64,000 bases of DNA, from positions 868,001-932,000 of the forward strand of contig OZ243926.1 in the NCBI GenBank assembly GCA_965213765.1, in the 5' to 3' direction. The translations under genes were made by a program, and so were the position numbers. Shown here piece by piece: positions 17,787-26,128 of the stretch. Numbering within the stretch: the stretch's first letter is position 1; the number at the start of each line of letters is the position of its first letter. A model generated the notes under the pieces. It saw nothing but the letters and a program-made list of their open reading frames with translations. It did no database searches and was not told where the DNA came from. The DNA is from JAJDXO01 sp965213765 (GTDB lineage: Bacteria > Pseudomonadota > Alphaproteobacteria > Rhodospirillales > UBA2165).

Positions 17787-18969
17787 GTCATCTGGCACTG
17801 AAGTAAGGTTCATTGTAGGATGGCCCTCCTGGTCGGACAAAGGAGGTCATCTCGATGGCGCGCGGTACGGGACGGCCGCTGGCGGCCCTGGTCTTGAGCG
17901 ATGAGGAACGGTCGTTTCTGGAAGCGCAGGTTCGCCGCCACCGTGTGGCGCGCTCCCTGTCGGATCGCTGCCGCATGATCCTGCGTTGCGCGGACGGGCT
18001 TGGCAACAAGGCGGTGGCCGCGGAGATCGGCGTGCACGAGCACACCGTCGGCAAGTGGCGGAGGCGCTTCGTCCAGGACCGCATCGATGGTCTGTCGGAC
18101 GAACCCCGGCAGGGACGGCCACGCACCATTGAGGACGAGAAGGTGGCGCAAGTGATCGAGCGAACACTCACCTCGCGGCCTGCGGACGCCACCCACTGGT
18201 CGCTGCGCTCGATGGCGAAGGAGGCGGGACTGTCGCACACGTCGATCTGGCGCATCTGGGGCGCCTTCGGCTTGCAGCCGCACCGGGCCGAGACCTTCAA
18301 ACTCTCCAGCGATCCGCACTTCGTCGACAAGGTCCGCGACATTGTCGGCCTCTACATGTCGCCGCCGGATCGCGCGCTGGTGCTCTGTGTCGACGAAAAG
18401 AGCCAGATTCAGGCCCTCGACCGCACCCAGCCGGTCCTGCCGATGCTGCCGGGCATCCCTGAGCGGCGCACCCACGACTACAAGCGCAACGGCACCACCT
18501 CGCTCTTCGCCGCCCTCGACGTTGCCACCGGCTCGGTCATCGGCAAGTGCTATCGCCGTCACCGGGCCAGAGAGTTCCTCGACTTCCTGAAGGTGATCGA
18601 CCGCAATGTCCCGGACGGGCTGGACATCCACATCGTCATGGACAACTACGCCACCCACAAGACGGCGGGGGTCAAGGCCTGGCTGGCGCGGCGGCCGCAC
18701 TGGCACGTCCACTTCACGCCGACATCGGCGTCGTGGATTAATCAGGTCGAGCGCTGGTTCGCCGAGCTCACGCGCAAGCAGCTGCAACGCGGAGTGCACC
18801 GCTCTACCCTCCAGCTCGAGGCCGACATCCGCGCCTTCATCGAAACCCACAACGAAAACCCCCGACCCTTCAAGTGGACCAAGTCCGCCGATGAAATCCT
18901 CGCCGCCGTCAAGCGCTTCTGCCTTCGGGTCGAACAAAATTTATGCCACGAACTTTAGATTCAGGTGAC
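17787..18969 (+). mobile_element. IS630-family insertion sequence
   Basis: Imperfect terminal repeats begin GTCATCTGGCACTGAAGT at the left and, on the opposite strand, GTCACCTGAATCTAAAGT at the right. TA dinucleotides flank both ends (17785-17786 and 18970-18971), the target duplication of this family. The left TA is shared with the right flank of the MITE. One transposase gene fills the element. Confidence 0.88.
17855..18958 (+). CDS. IS630-family transposase
   Basis: DDE-type transposase of 367 residues. An N-terminal helix-turn-helix region (LGNKAVAAEIGVHEHTVGKW) and a second one (GLSHTSIWRIWGAFGL) precede the catalytic domain. The DDE residues are D180 (VLCVDEKSQIQALDRT), D263 (HIVMDNYATHK) and E299 (SWINQVERWFAELT). 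The frame is intact, so the copy may be active. Confidence 0.97.
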   Translation: MARGTGRPLAALVLSDEERSFLEAQVRRHRVARSLSDRCRMILRCADGLGNKAVAAEIGVHEHTVGKWRRRFVQDRIDGLSDEPRQGRPRTIEDEKVAQVIERTLTSRPADATHWSLRSMAKEAGLSHTSIWRIWGAFGLQPHRAETFKLSSDPHFVDKVRDIVGLYMSPPDRALVLCVDEKSQIQALDRTQPVLPMLPGIPERRTHDYKRNGTTSLFAALDVATGSVIGKCYRRHRAREFLDFLKVIDRNVPDGLDIHIVMDNYATHKTAGVKAWLARRPHWHVHFTPTSASWINQVERWFAELTRKQLQRGVHRSTLQLEADIRAFIETHNENPRPFKWTKSADEILAAVKRFCLRVEQNLCHEL

Positions 18970-19415
18970 TAGTTCACGTTCTCGTAGATGGTCAGGCCGG
19001 GGATTTCGTCATAGTTCTCGGCCCGGCCCCGGAGTTCCAGCACATTGCGGTCGGGATCGCGGACGAAAATGGAAACGTGGCCGTCGCGGCCAAACGACAC
19101 CGGCCCCTGGGTAATCTGGATCTGGTTCTCTTCCAGGCTCTTCAGGGTGTCGAGCACCGATGAAATTCTCAGCGCCACGTGGGTAAAGCCCGAATACTTT
19201 TCGCCCACATCCATCAGAATATTGTCGCCGTCATTCTCGGTGGTGGAATTGTAGACCAAGTTGAGTTCCACCTGCCGCGCGTTCTTGACCACGACCACCG
19301 GGTCATTGCCCGCCCGCGCGGTCTCCTCGAAACCGAAGATCTTGTAAAAGTCCAGTGCCCGGTCGAGATCCTTCACCCGAATTCCGATATGGTCTACCTG
19401 CTCTATGTCGATCAT
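18969..19415 (-). CDS. VOC-family protein (glyoxalase/dioxygenase fold)
   Basis: A 148-residue vicinal-oxygen-chelate protein: VDHIGIRVKDLDRALDFYK at the start, a metal-type His in FTHVALRI, and FVRDPDRNVLEL at the end. These fit the glyoxalase I and ring-cleavage dioxygenase superfamily, but the substrate is unknown. The start is ATG 19415 with GGAGGAG upstream. The TAG stop is formed from the TA duplicated by IS630 plus the terminal base of the element; the base that stood there before would also give TAG. Confidence 0.88.
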   Translation of the reverse strand: MIDIEQVDHIGIRVKDLDRALDFYKIFGFEETARAGNDPVVVVKNARQVELNLVYNSTTENDGDNILMDVGEKYSGFTHVALRISSVLDTLKSLEENQIQITQGPVSFGRDGHVSIFVRDPDRNVLELRGRAENYDEIPGLTIYENVN

Positions 19416-19513
19416 CAGACTCTCCTCCACCGGTTCCACATGTAGCGCGCGGAGAGGCAAGTGCAAGCAATCCAGCGATTGCGCGGCCGCCATGCGGGGG
19501 GTATCTGTCCCCT

Positions 19514-20167
19514 ATGAACCAAGAGACTATATCAGACACCTGCCGGCTCTACCTGATAACGCCGCCGAATTTTGAGCTTTCCCGCTTCGCCGATGACCTT
19601 GAGGCGGCCCTCGACGCCGGCGATGTGGCGTGCGTTCAGCTCCGCCTAAAGGACGCGGGCGACGACGACGTGCGCCAAGCCGCGGAAGCGCTGGCGCCAA
19701 TCGCTCAATCGCGGGAGGTGGCGTTCATCATGAATGACCGGCCGGACCTTGCCGCCGAGACGGGATGCGACGGGGTCCATGTCGGCCAGGACGATGCAGG
19801 CTATGAGGAGGCGCGCGGTCTGCTGGGGTTGGACGCCATCGTTGGCGTAACCTGTCACAACTCGAAACATCTGGCGATGATCGCCGCCGACGCCGGGGCT
19901 GACTATGTCGCATTTGGCGCGTTCTTTCCGACCGCCACCAAGGATGCCAAAACCGCGGCGGAGCCGGAACTGCTTACCGACTGGTCCGAATCCACGACCG
20001 TACCCTGTGTCGCCATTGGCGGCATTACCCCGGAAAACAGCCCGCCGCTGATCCGCGCCGGCGCCGATTTTCTCGCTGTCGTTTCGGCGGTCTGGACTCA
20101 CCCTGATGGCCCCGGCGCAGGAGTCGAGGCGTTCAACCGCGTGATCGCCGAATCCGCCAACGCCTAA
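19514..20167 (+). CDS. thiE: thiamine phosphate synthase
   Basis: Joins HMP-pyrophosphate and the thiazole phosphate to make thiamine phosphate. The 217-residue TIM-barrel product shows VQLRLKD, MNDRPDLAAE, GVHVGQDD, GVTCHNS, YVAFGAFFPTATK and AIGGIT, the family motifs in order. ATG 19514 is chosen because a longer frame runs through sequence antisense to the VOC gene. No other thiamine gene and no TPP riboswitch is seen nearby. Confidence 0.93.
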   Translation: MNQETISDTCRLYLITPPNFELSRFADDLEAALDAGDVACVQLRLKDAGDDDVRQAAEALAPIAQSREVAFIMNDRPDLAAETGCDGVHVGQDDAGYEEARGLLGLDAIVGVTCHNSKHLAMIAADAGADYVAFGAFFPTATKDAKTAAEPELLTDWSESTTVPCVAIGGITPENSPPLIRAGADFLAVVSAVWTHPDGPGAGVEAFNRVIAESANA

Positions 20168-20274
20168 AATGCGTCTGCCGTTGCCTGCCCGGCCCCCCGG
20201 TGATAGGTTCCGCGCCACTCGCCGGGGGCGGCCCGGCGGCCATAATTTCATGACGTGAGATCAGAGCCAAAGCC

Positions 20275-20844
20275 ATGAGAATCAACGGTAACGCCGTCCG
20301 CCCGGGGATGGTCATCGAACACCAGGGCCGCCTATGGCGCGCTGTAAAAATCCAGCACACCCAGCCCGGAAAGGGGGGCGCGTATCTGCAGGTGGAGCTG
20401 AAGGACATCCGCGACGGCACCAAGCTCAATGAACGGTTCCGGTCATCGGAAAATGTCGAGCGGGTTCGGCTGGATCAGAAAGAGTTTCAGTTCCTCTATG
20501 GTGATGGGGATATGTTCACCTTCATGGATACCGAGACCTATGATCAGGTTTCGCTCAACAAGGACCTCATCGGTGAGGACCAGCTGGCATTTCTCCAGGA
20601 CGGAATGAATGTCCACGTGGAGAGCTTCGAGAACGAACCGATCAGCGTCCAGCTGCCCGAGACCGTGACCCTCGAGGTCACCGAGGCCGACGCCGTCATC
20701 AAGGGCCAAACCGCCGCCGCTTCCTACAAGCCCGCGGTGCTGGAAAACGGTGTCCGGGTTATGGTTCCGCCTCACGTCGAAATGGGCACCCGGATCGTTA
20801 TTAATACGGCTGATCTGAGCTATGTGGAGCGGGCGAAGGACTAG
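20275..20844 (+). CDS. efp: elongation factor P
   Basis: Relieves ribosome stalling at polyproline. The 189 residues form the three beta domains of EF-P. The tip loop HTQPGKGGAY carries Lys33, so modification would follow the lysine (EpmA-type) route; no epmA or epmB gene lies nearby. This fits a proteome with proline-rich proteins such as TolA here. A 107-bp gap separates it from thiE, and the next gene starts 23 bp downstream. Confidence 0.97.
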   Translation: MRINGNAVRPGMVIEHQGRLWRAVKIQHTQPGKGGAYLQVELKDIRDGTKLNERFRSSENVERVRLDQKEFQFLYGDGDMFTFMDTETYDQVSLNKDLIGEDQLAFLQDGMNVHVESFENEPISVQLPETVTLEVTEADAVIKGQTAAASYKPAVLENGVRVMVPPHVEMGTRIVINTADLSYVERAKD

Positions 20845-20867
20845 CCGCACCACTGGAGGGCGCGGAG

Positions 20868-21665
20868 ATGGCCGGCTATTCGGCAAACATGAACGTGATG
20901 ATGGGCGCGGCGCGCAAGGCCGCCGTCCGCCTCAAGCGCGACTACGGCGAGGTTGATCAGCTTCAAGTCTCCCGGAAGGGCCCCGCCGACTTCGTCACCG
21001 CCGCCGACATTCGCACCGAAAGGATCCTTCGCGGGGAACTGGGCCGGGCGCGGCCCGACTTCGGATTTCTGATGGAAGAAAGCGGCGAAGAAGCGGGTTC
21101 CGACGCTACCAGGCGGTGGATTATCGACCCGGTGGACGGGACGACCAACTTCGTGCACGGGATCGCGCATTTCGCCATTTCCATTGCCCTTGAAGAAGAC
21201 GGCGAGCTGACAGCCGGCGTCGTCTTCGACCCCATCAACGAGCTGATGTTTTCAGCCGAGAAGGGCGCCGGCGCCATGCTCAATGACCGGCGTATCCGCG
21301 TCTCCGCCCGCCAGAGCCTTGCCGAGTCCCTGTTTGCCACTGGCATTCCTTTCAAAGGGCGCAAGGGACGGGACAATTTCTTGTCGGAGATGGAAGCGGT
21401 CATGAACCATTCAGCCGGCATCCGGCGTTTCGGCTCCGCGGCGCTCGACCTCGCTTATGTCGCCGCAGGCCGATACGAGGGATATTGGGAGAGTGGCCTG
21501 CAAGCCTGGGATATCGCAGCCGGCATTGTCCTGGTCAGGGAGGCCGGAGGCCTGGTTTCCGAGGTGAATGGCGGTTCCGGGATGGTGTCGTCCGGAAGCG
21601 TCCTGGCGGCAACACCCGCCCTGCACGGCACGTTGGGAAATTTGGTTCGCCGCGGCGAGCCATAA
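20868..21665 (+). CDS. suhB: inositol monophosphatase family protein (SuhB-like)
   Basis: Mg-dependent phosphatase; SuhB of E. coli also acts in rRNA antitermination. The 265 residues show the metal and phosphate motifs EESGEE, DPVDGTTNFVHGIAHFAISI-type sequence, and the C-terminal YEGYWESGLQAWDIAAG. It follows efp closely, a pairing common in alphaproteobacteria. Confidence 0.94.
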   Translation: MAGYSANMNVMMGAARKAAVRLKRDYGEVDQLQVSRKGPADFVTAADIRTERILRGELGRARPDFGFLMEESGEEAGSDATRRWIIDPVDGTTNFVHGIAHFAISIALEEDGELTAGVVFDPINELMFSAEKGAGAMLNDRRIRVSARQSLAESLFATGIPFKGRKGRDNFLSEMEAVMNHSAGIRRFGSAALDLAYVAAGRYEGYWESGLQAWDIAAGIVLVREAGGLVSEVNGGSGMVSSGSVLAATPALHGTLGNLVRRGEP

Positions 21666-21827
21666 TTTCGACACATATTCAATTTACCAGGATTGGTGCG
21701 GCGCCCTCCGATGGCCCGAGTGTTGTATGGATTCGCCCTCTTGGGTATCTTGGGATGTTGGCCAGCCAATCGCCTCCCGGCCTGTGGGCCGAGGGACAAG
21801 GACGAATTGATGGAGAGGATCTCAGGG

Positions 21828-22799
21828 ATGATTGACGTCACATGCCCGTTTCGCCGGTCCATCGGCCGGATCGTTGCGCTCGCGATTGTCGGTGCCGTTG
21901 GTTTGGGCTCGGCCGTGATTCCTGGTGAAACCTCGGCACAACTCGCGCCTTGGGGCGGCAACAGCCGTGTTTTGGTTGACGAAGGTGCAACCGGCGGCTC
22001 GGCCCCAGGTGGCGCCGTCGGTGGCATTGGTCTGTCAGGCGGCACCACCGGCGAACTATTGCCGCCACCCCCGGCCATGCCGCGGTCCAGACTGCTGACA
22101 CCGCGGCCGCCAACCGGCGCGCCGGTTGTTGAACAACCGGTTCCGCAAGTTACGCTGACGCCGCCGTCCCGACCTCAGACTCGCCGAACTCCACCGACCC
22201 GGCCCGCCGCGCGGCCCGCGCCCCGGCCGAAAGCACCGGCAGCCAGACCGCTTGCCGCGCCGCCGGCAACACCTGAGGCCGCGAAAGCGCCGCCGACCCC
22301 CCTCACCAAGCCGGAACCGGCTGCCGTACCTCCGCCGGCGCCGAAGATGGCCAAGCCGGCCGCCGCCCCCCCGCCAGCGCCGAAGATGGCCAAGCCGGCA
22401 CCCGCGCCGATCCCCCCTGCCCCAGCCGCGGCCCCGAAACCGCCGGCGCTGCAACAGCAGGCGGCCCGCACCCCGGGTCCCGGCGCAGCCCCGCTTCAAA
22501 GCGTCGCGTTTGCTTCCGGCAATGCGGACCTATCCGGAGACAGCCGCAAGGTTCTCGACTTGTTTGCCGGGTCGCTCACGGAAGCTCCGAACCTGCGGAT
22601 GCAGCTTTTGGCATATGCCGGGGAGCCCAATCTTTCAGCCAGCCAGGCCCGCCGGCTTTCGCTGTCCCGCGCGCTGGCGGTTCGCTCCTACCTGATCAGC
22701 AAGGGGATCCGCAGCACGCGGATCGATGTGCGCGCGCTCGGAAATAAGGTTCCATCGGGTACGCCCAATCGCGTTGATCTCAAGACCATCACCCGATAG
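21828..22799 (+). CDS. secreted proline-rich protein with OmpA-like C-domain
   Basis: 323 residues from ATG 21828, chosen because GGAGAGG stands 9 bp before it. ATG 21810 is possible. A signal-like segment (SIGRIVALAIVGAVGLG, cleavage near TSAQ) is followed by about 180 residues of Pro, Ala and Lys, including a repeated APKMAKPA unit. The C-terminus (VAFASGNADLSGDSRKVLDL, SQARRLSLSRALAVRSYLIS, STRIDVRALGNK) is an OmpA/Pal-type peptidoglycan-binding domain. It precedes the channel gene by 54 bp and is probably part of the same envelope module. Confidence 0.8.
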   Translation: MIDVTCPFRRSIGRIVALAIVGAVGLGSAVIPGETSAQLAPWGGNSRVLVDEGATGGSAPGGAVGGIGLSGGTTGELLPPPPAMPRSRLLTPRPPTGAPVVEQPVPQVTLTPPSRPQTRRTPPTRPAARPAPRPKAPAARPLAAPPATPEAAKAPPTPLTKPEPAAVPPPAPKMAKPAAAPPPAPKMAKPAPAPIPPAPAAAPKPPALQQQAARTPGPGAAPLQSVAFASGNADLSGDSRKVLDLFAGSLTEAPNLRMQLLAYAGEPNLSASQARRLSLSRALAVRSYLISKGIRSTRIDVRALGNKVPSGTPNRVDLKTITR

Positions 22800-22853
22800 C
22801 GGCGGTTGGCTCTTGGCCCGACAGCACCGGAACGCAGTTAGGAGCATAGGCTG

Positions 22854-23987
22854 ATGGCGTCTCCGCAAACCTACGTCATCCGCATGGCCATTTTTGTCGG
22901 TGTGGTCATCGTTCTCTGCGCCATTCTGTTTGTTCCGCTGCAACGGGCGTTCTCCGCCAACGTACCCCTGAACGGCCTGATCCTCGGCGTGCTGCTCCTC
23001 GGCATCATTTACAATTTCCGGCAGGTCTTGATGCTTTCTCCGGAGGTCCATTGGATCGAGCGCTTCCGCCGGAGCAGCCCCACCCTTTCGGAATCCCGGC
23101 CACCGCGATTGCTCGCCCCGATGGCCACAATGTTGGGCGAACGGAGAGACAGCCTGTCGCTTTCGACGCTCGCCATGCGATCTCTGTTGGACGGCATCGC
23201 GTCACGCCTCGACGAATCCCGGGACTTGTCCCGCTATACCATAGGCTTGCTCATATTCCTTGGCCTTCTCGGGACCTTTTGGGGTCTGCTGGAGACGGTC
23301 AGCGCCGTCGGCGATGTGATCAGCGGCTTATCCGTCGAAGGGGCTGATATCGCCGCTATGTTCGCCAATTTGAAGGGCGGGCTGGAGGCGCCGCTGTCCG
23401 GTATGGGAACCGCTTTTTCGTCCTCCTTGTTTGGCCTTGCCGGTTCCCTGGTCCTCGGGTTTCTGGATTTGCAGGCGGGCCAGGCGCAAAACCGGTTCTA
23501 CAACGAACTCGAGGAGTGGCTCTCCAGCCTCACCCGCCTGTCGTCGGGCGCCTTGCCCGGGGACGGTGATGGTTCCGTGCCCGCCTATGTACAGGCGCTA
23601 CTGGAGCAAACCGCCGAGAGTCTCGAAAATCTTCAACGAACCTTGGCGCGCGGTGAGGAGAGCAACATTGCCAGCAACAACAGCCTAATTGATCTTAGTG
23701 GGAAGCTTGGTGCGCTTGGCGACCAAATGCGAGCCGAACAAAATCTTCTCCTGAGTTTGGGTGAGAACCAGATGGAGCTGAAGAACATTCTCGAACTCCT
23801 GTCGAATGGTGGTGTCGGCGCCATGGACGAAGCGACCAAATCACACATTCGCAATGTGGATCTGCATATGGCGAGGCTGCTGGAAGAAATGACGGCGGGA
23901 CGCGAAGACATAGTGCAGCAGCTCCGAAGCGAGATTAAGCTGCTCGCCCGCACCATCGCCGCCTCGTCTCCCGACAAGGGAACCTAA
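22854..23987 (+). CDS. MotA/TolQ/ExbB-type proton channel protein
   Basis: 377 residues with four predicted membrane helices (about 8-31, 38-58, 128-150, 184-206). The third and fourth contain LLIFLGLLGTFWGLLETVSA and GMGTAFSSSLFGLAGSLVLG, the channel signature of the family. A cytoplasmic coiled-coil tail of about 150 residues follows, unlike TolQ. Its likely partner is the MotB-like gene that originally began 12 bp downstream. An IS5 element now sits in its TAA stop codon, which is duplicated, so the protein is unchanged. It is not next to flagellar genes; function unknown. Confidence 0.85.
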   Translation: MASPQTYVIRMAIFVGVVIVLCAILFVPLQRAFSANVPLNGLILGVLLLGIIYNFRQVLMLSPEVHWIERFRRSSPTLSESRPPRLLAPMATMLGERRDSLSLSTLAMRSLLDGIASRLDESRDLSRYTIGLLIFLGLLGTFWGLLETVSAVGDVISGLSVEGADIAAMFANLKGGLEAPLSGMGTAFSSSLFGLAGSLVLGFLDLQAGQAQNRFYNELEEWLSSLTRLSSGALPGDGDGSVPAYVQALLEQTAESLENLQRTLARGEESNIASNNSLIDLSGKLGALGDQMRAEQNLLLSLGENQMELKNILELLSNGGVGAMDEATKSHIRNVDLHMARLLEEMTAGREDIVQQLRSEIKLLARTIAASSPDKGT

Positions 23988-24919
23988 GAGTCTGACTCGA
24001 AACTCTACATTTAATAACAATGGCTTGCGATCCGCCTTGTGAGGAGTCGGATGTGTGCGACGAGGATCCATGCCTGTGCGGAGGCGATTGATTTCTCCCA
24101 GTCCTTGGCCAGTCGGCGGCATCGGTTGAGCCAAGCGAAGGTCCTCTCGACGACCCATCTCCTGGGCAGCACCTCAAAGCCCTTGGCGGTATCGGGACGT
24201 CTTATGATCTCGATCGTCCAGCGGCCGATGTCTTCGAGGGCACCCTCAAGTTTCGGTCCGCCATAGGCGGCGTCAGCGAAGAGGTGACGCAGCCGGGGGA
24301 AGCGATGACGGATCGATTTGAGGACCCCGGGGGCGCCGTCGCGGTCCTGGATATCGGCTGAATGCACGATCAGGCCGAGCAGCAGGCCGAGCGTATCGGT
24401 GACGATGTGACGCTTGCGGCCCTTGATCTTCTTGCCCGCGTCATAGCCCCGAATACCACCGCTTTCCGTGGTTTTCACGCTCTGGCTGTCGATCACCCCG
24501 GCGCTCGGGCCGGCCTCGCGTCCTTCCAACTCACGGGCCGCCACAACCAGATGATGGTTGATCGCCTCCAGCAGCCCGTTCGAGCGCCAGTCGTAGAAGT
24601 AACGCTGCACCGTGGAGGGCGGCGGGAAGTCGTTCGGCAGCATCGCCCACTGACAGCCCGTCGAGGCCATGTACATGATCGCATCCATGACATTGCGCAG
24701 CTCCGTCGTCCGCGGCCGGCCTATCTTCTTGCGCGGCGGCATGAACGGCGCGATCAACGCCCACTCTCGATCCGTAAGGTCGCTTGCATAGCGACCGCCA
24801 CGGCGCTCATACTTCGGGCGAGTGATTTCGGTCCACATGTTGTGCCTCCTCGTTTGCTTTGACACAACCGAGTAAGACACAACCGACTGAAATCACTCAA
24901 CTAGTTTCGAGTTGAACTC
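23988..24919 (-). mobile_element. IS5-family insertion sequence
   Basis: The ends GAGTCTGACTCGAAACT (23988-24004) and, on the opposite strand, GAGTTCAACTCGAAACT (24919-24903) match at 14 of 17 positions. The host TAA is duplicated on both sides (23985-23987 and 24920-24922), a 3-bp duplication as in the IS1031/IS427-like groups. Length is 932 bp with one transposase gene. The element lies inside the channel/stator operon. Confidence 0.9.
24011..24838 (-). CDS. IS5-family transposase
   Basis: DDE transposase of 275 residues from ATG 24838 (MWTEITRPKYERRGGRY); an upstream ATG would add 14 residues. Visible features are LTDREWALIAPFMPP at the N-terminus, the first catalytic Asp in GVIDSQSVKTTESGG, the second in LFADAAYGGPKLEG, and the Glu in VVERTFAWLNRCRRLAKDWE. 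The reading frame is intact. It is transcribed against the surrounding operon. Confidence 0.97.
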   Translation of the reverse strand: MWTEITRPKYERRGGRYASDLTDREWALIAPFMPPRKKIGRPRTTELRNVMDAIMYMASTGCQWAMLPNDFPPPSTVQRYFYDWRSNGLLEAINHHLVVAARELEGREAGPSAGVIDSQSVKTTESGGIRGYDAGKKIKGRKRHIVTDTLGLLLGLIVHSADIQDRDGAPGVLKSIRHRFPRLRHLFADAAYGGPKLEGALEDIGRWTIEIIRRPDTAKGFEVLPRRWVVERTFAWLNRCRRLAKDWEKSIASAQAWILVAHIRLLTRRIASHCY

Positions 24920-24934
24920 TAAGGAGCGTCCGCA

Positions 24935-26128
24935 ATGGCCGCCATTTCCCGCCGGGCCGAACGCAGCACCAATATTTGGCCAGGTTTCGTCGATGCGCTG
25001 GCGACGTTGCTGATGGTCATCATCTTCCTGCTGATGGTCTTCGTGCTGGCACAGTTCTTTCTGTCGGATGCATTGACCGGGAGGGACGAAGCCCTCAGCC
25101 GGCTCAATCGGCAGATTGCGGAACTGGCCGAAACACTGGCGCTCGAACGACGCGCCAATGCCGATCTCCGAACCAATCTGGAGCAACTGTCGAACGAATT
25201 GCAGGCGTCGGTGGCGGCCCGGGATGATCTATCGGCGCAAATTCAGGCGCTCACATTGCGGGCCGGGTCCGCCGAGGAGGAAACAGAGAAGGTCAAGGCG
25301 GATCTGGAGGACGCTTTCAAAACCATTCTCGCCGACCGTCAGCAGATCGAGCTTCAGCTGGGTGAACTGGCGGCGCTTGCCAGGGACATCGAGGCACTGA
25401 CGGCGCTCCGGGCGGAGTTAGAGCAACAGATTAAGGACTTGGCCGGAAAACTTGAAAGCTCGGAAGGTCAGTTGATCGAAGAGAAGGAGCTCTCCGAAAG
25501 CGCACGGGCTCAGGTCGCCCTGTTGAATCAGCAGATCAAGGAGTTGCGGCTGCAGATCGGCCGTTTGACCCAGGCCCTGGATATTTCCGAGAAGACCGCC
25601 GAAGAGCAAAAGGTCCAAATCGCCAATTTGGGCAAACGACTGAATGCGGCCCTGGCCAGCAAGGTCCAACAGCTTTCCCGGTACCGCTCCGAGTTTTTCG
25701 GACGGCTGCGGGAAGTCCTGGGGGGCCAGCGCGGAATCCGGATCGTCGGTGACCGATTTGTGTTTCAGAGCGAAGTTCTGTTCACGACAGGTTCCGCGGA
25801 GCTGGGCGGTGCCGGGCAGGATCAGATCAGTCAACTCGCAACAACGCTGAAGGAGATTTCCGGGCGAATCCCACAGAACATCGATTGGGTTCTGCGGATC
25901 GATGGCCATACCGACCGGGTCCCGATCCGCACCCCTCAGTTCCCAAGCAATTGGGAGTTGTCGACCGCCCGCGCCATATCAGTGGTAAAATTCATGATCG
26001 ATGCCGGCATACCCGCCAACCGTCTCGCCGCCACCGGCTTCGGAGAATTTCAGCCCATCGATGCTCGCGATGATGAAATCGCCTACCGGCGCAACCGCCG
26101 GATCGAGTTCAAGTTAACCCAGCGATGA
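24935..26128 (+). CDS. MotB/OmpA-like stator protein
   Basis: 397 residues: one membrane helix (about 18-43) with the conserved proton-accepting Asp20 in GFVDALATLLMV, a coiled coil of some 200 residues (about 47-250), and a C-terminal OmpA-type peptidoglycan-binding domain (LRIDGHTDRVPI, NWELSTARAISVVKFM, RNRRIEFKL). This is the architecture of a stator anchored in the cell wall. Its ribosome site GGAG directly follows the TAA at the right edge of the IS5 element, so translation signals survive, but cotranscription with the channel gene is interrupted. Confidence 0.87.
   Translation: MAAISRRAERSTNIWPGFVDALATLLMVIIFLLMVFVLAQFFLSDALTGRDEALSRLNRQIAELAETLALERRANADLRTNLEQLSNELQASVAARDDLSAQIQALTLRAGSAEEETEKVKADLEDAFKTILADRQQIELQLGELAALARDIEALTALRAELEQQIKDLAGKLESSEGQLIEEKELSESARAQVALLNQQIKELRLQIGRLTQALDISEKTAEEQKVQIANLGKRLNAALASKVQQLSRYRSEFFGRLREVLGGQRGIRIVGDRFVFQSEVLFTTGSAELGGAGQDQISQLATTLKEISGRIPQNIDWVLRIDGHTDRVPIRTPQFPSNWELSTARAISVVKFMIDAGIPANRLAATGFGEFQPIDARDDEIAYRRNRRIEFKLTQR

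Noticed and set aside
24362..24862. Plus-strand open frame inside the IS5 element
   Set aside because: Antisense to the intact transposase and without family features.
22854..26128. Zorya anti-phage system
   Set aside because: Channel and stator genes resemble ZorA/ZorB in layout, but neither ZorC nor ZorD/ZorE-like genes are present within the window; neighbours are an IS element and an MFS transporter.
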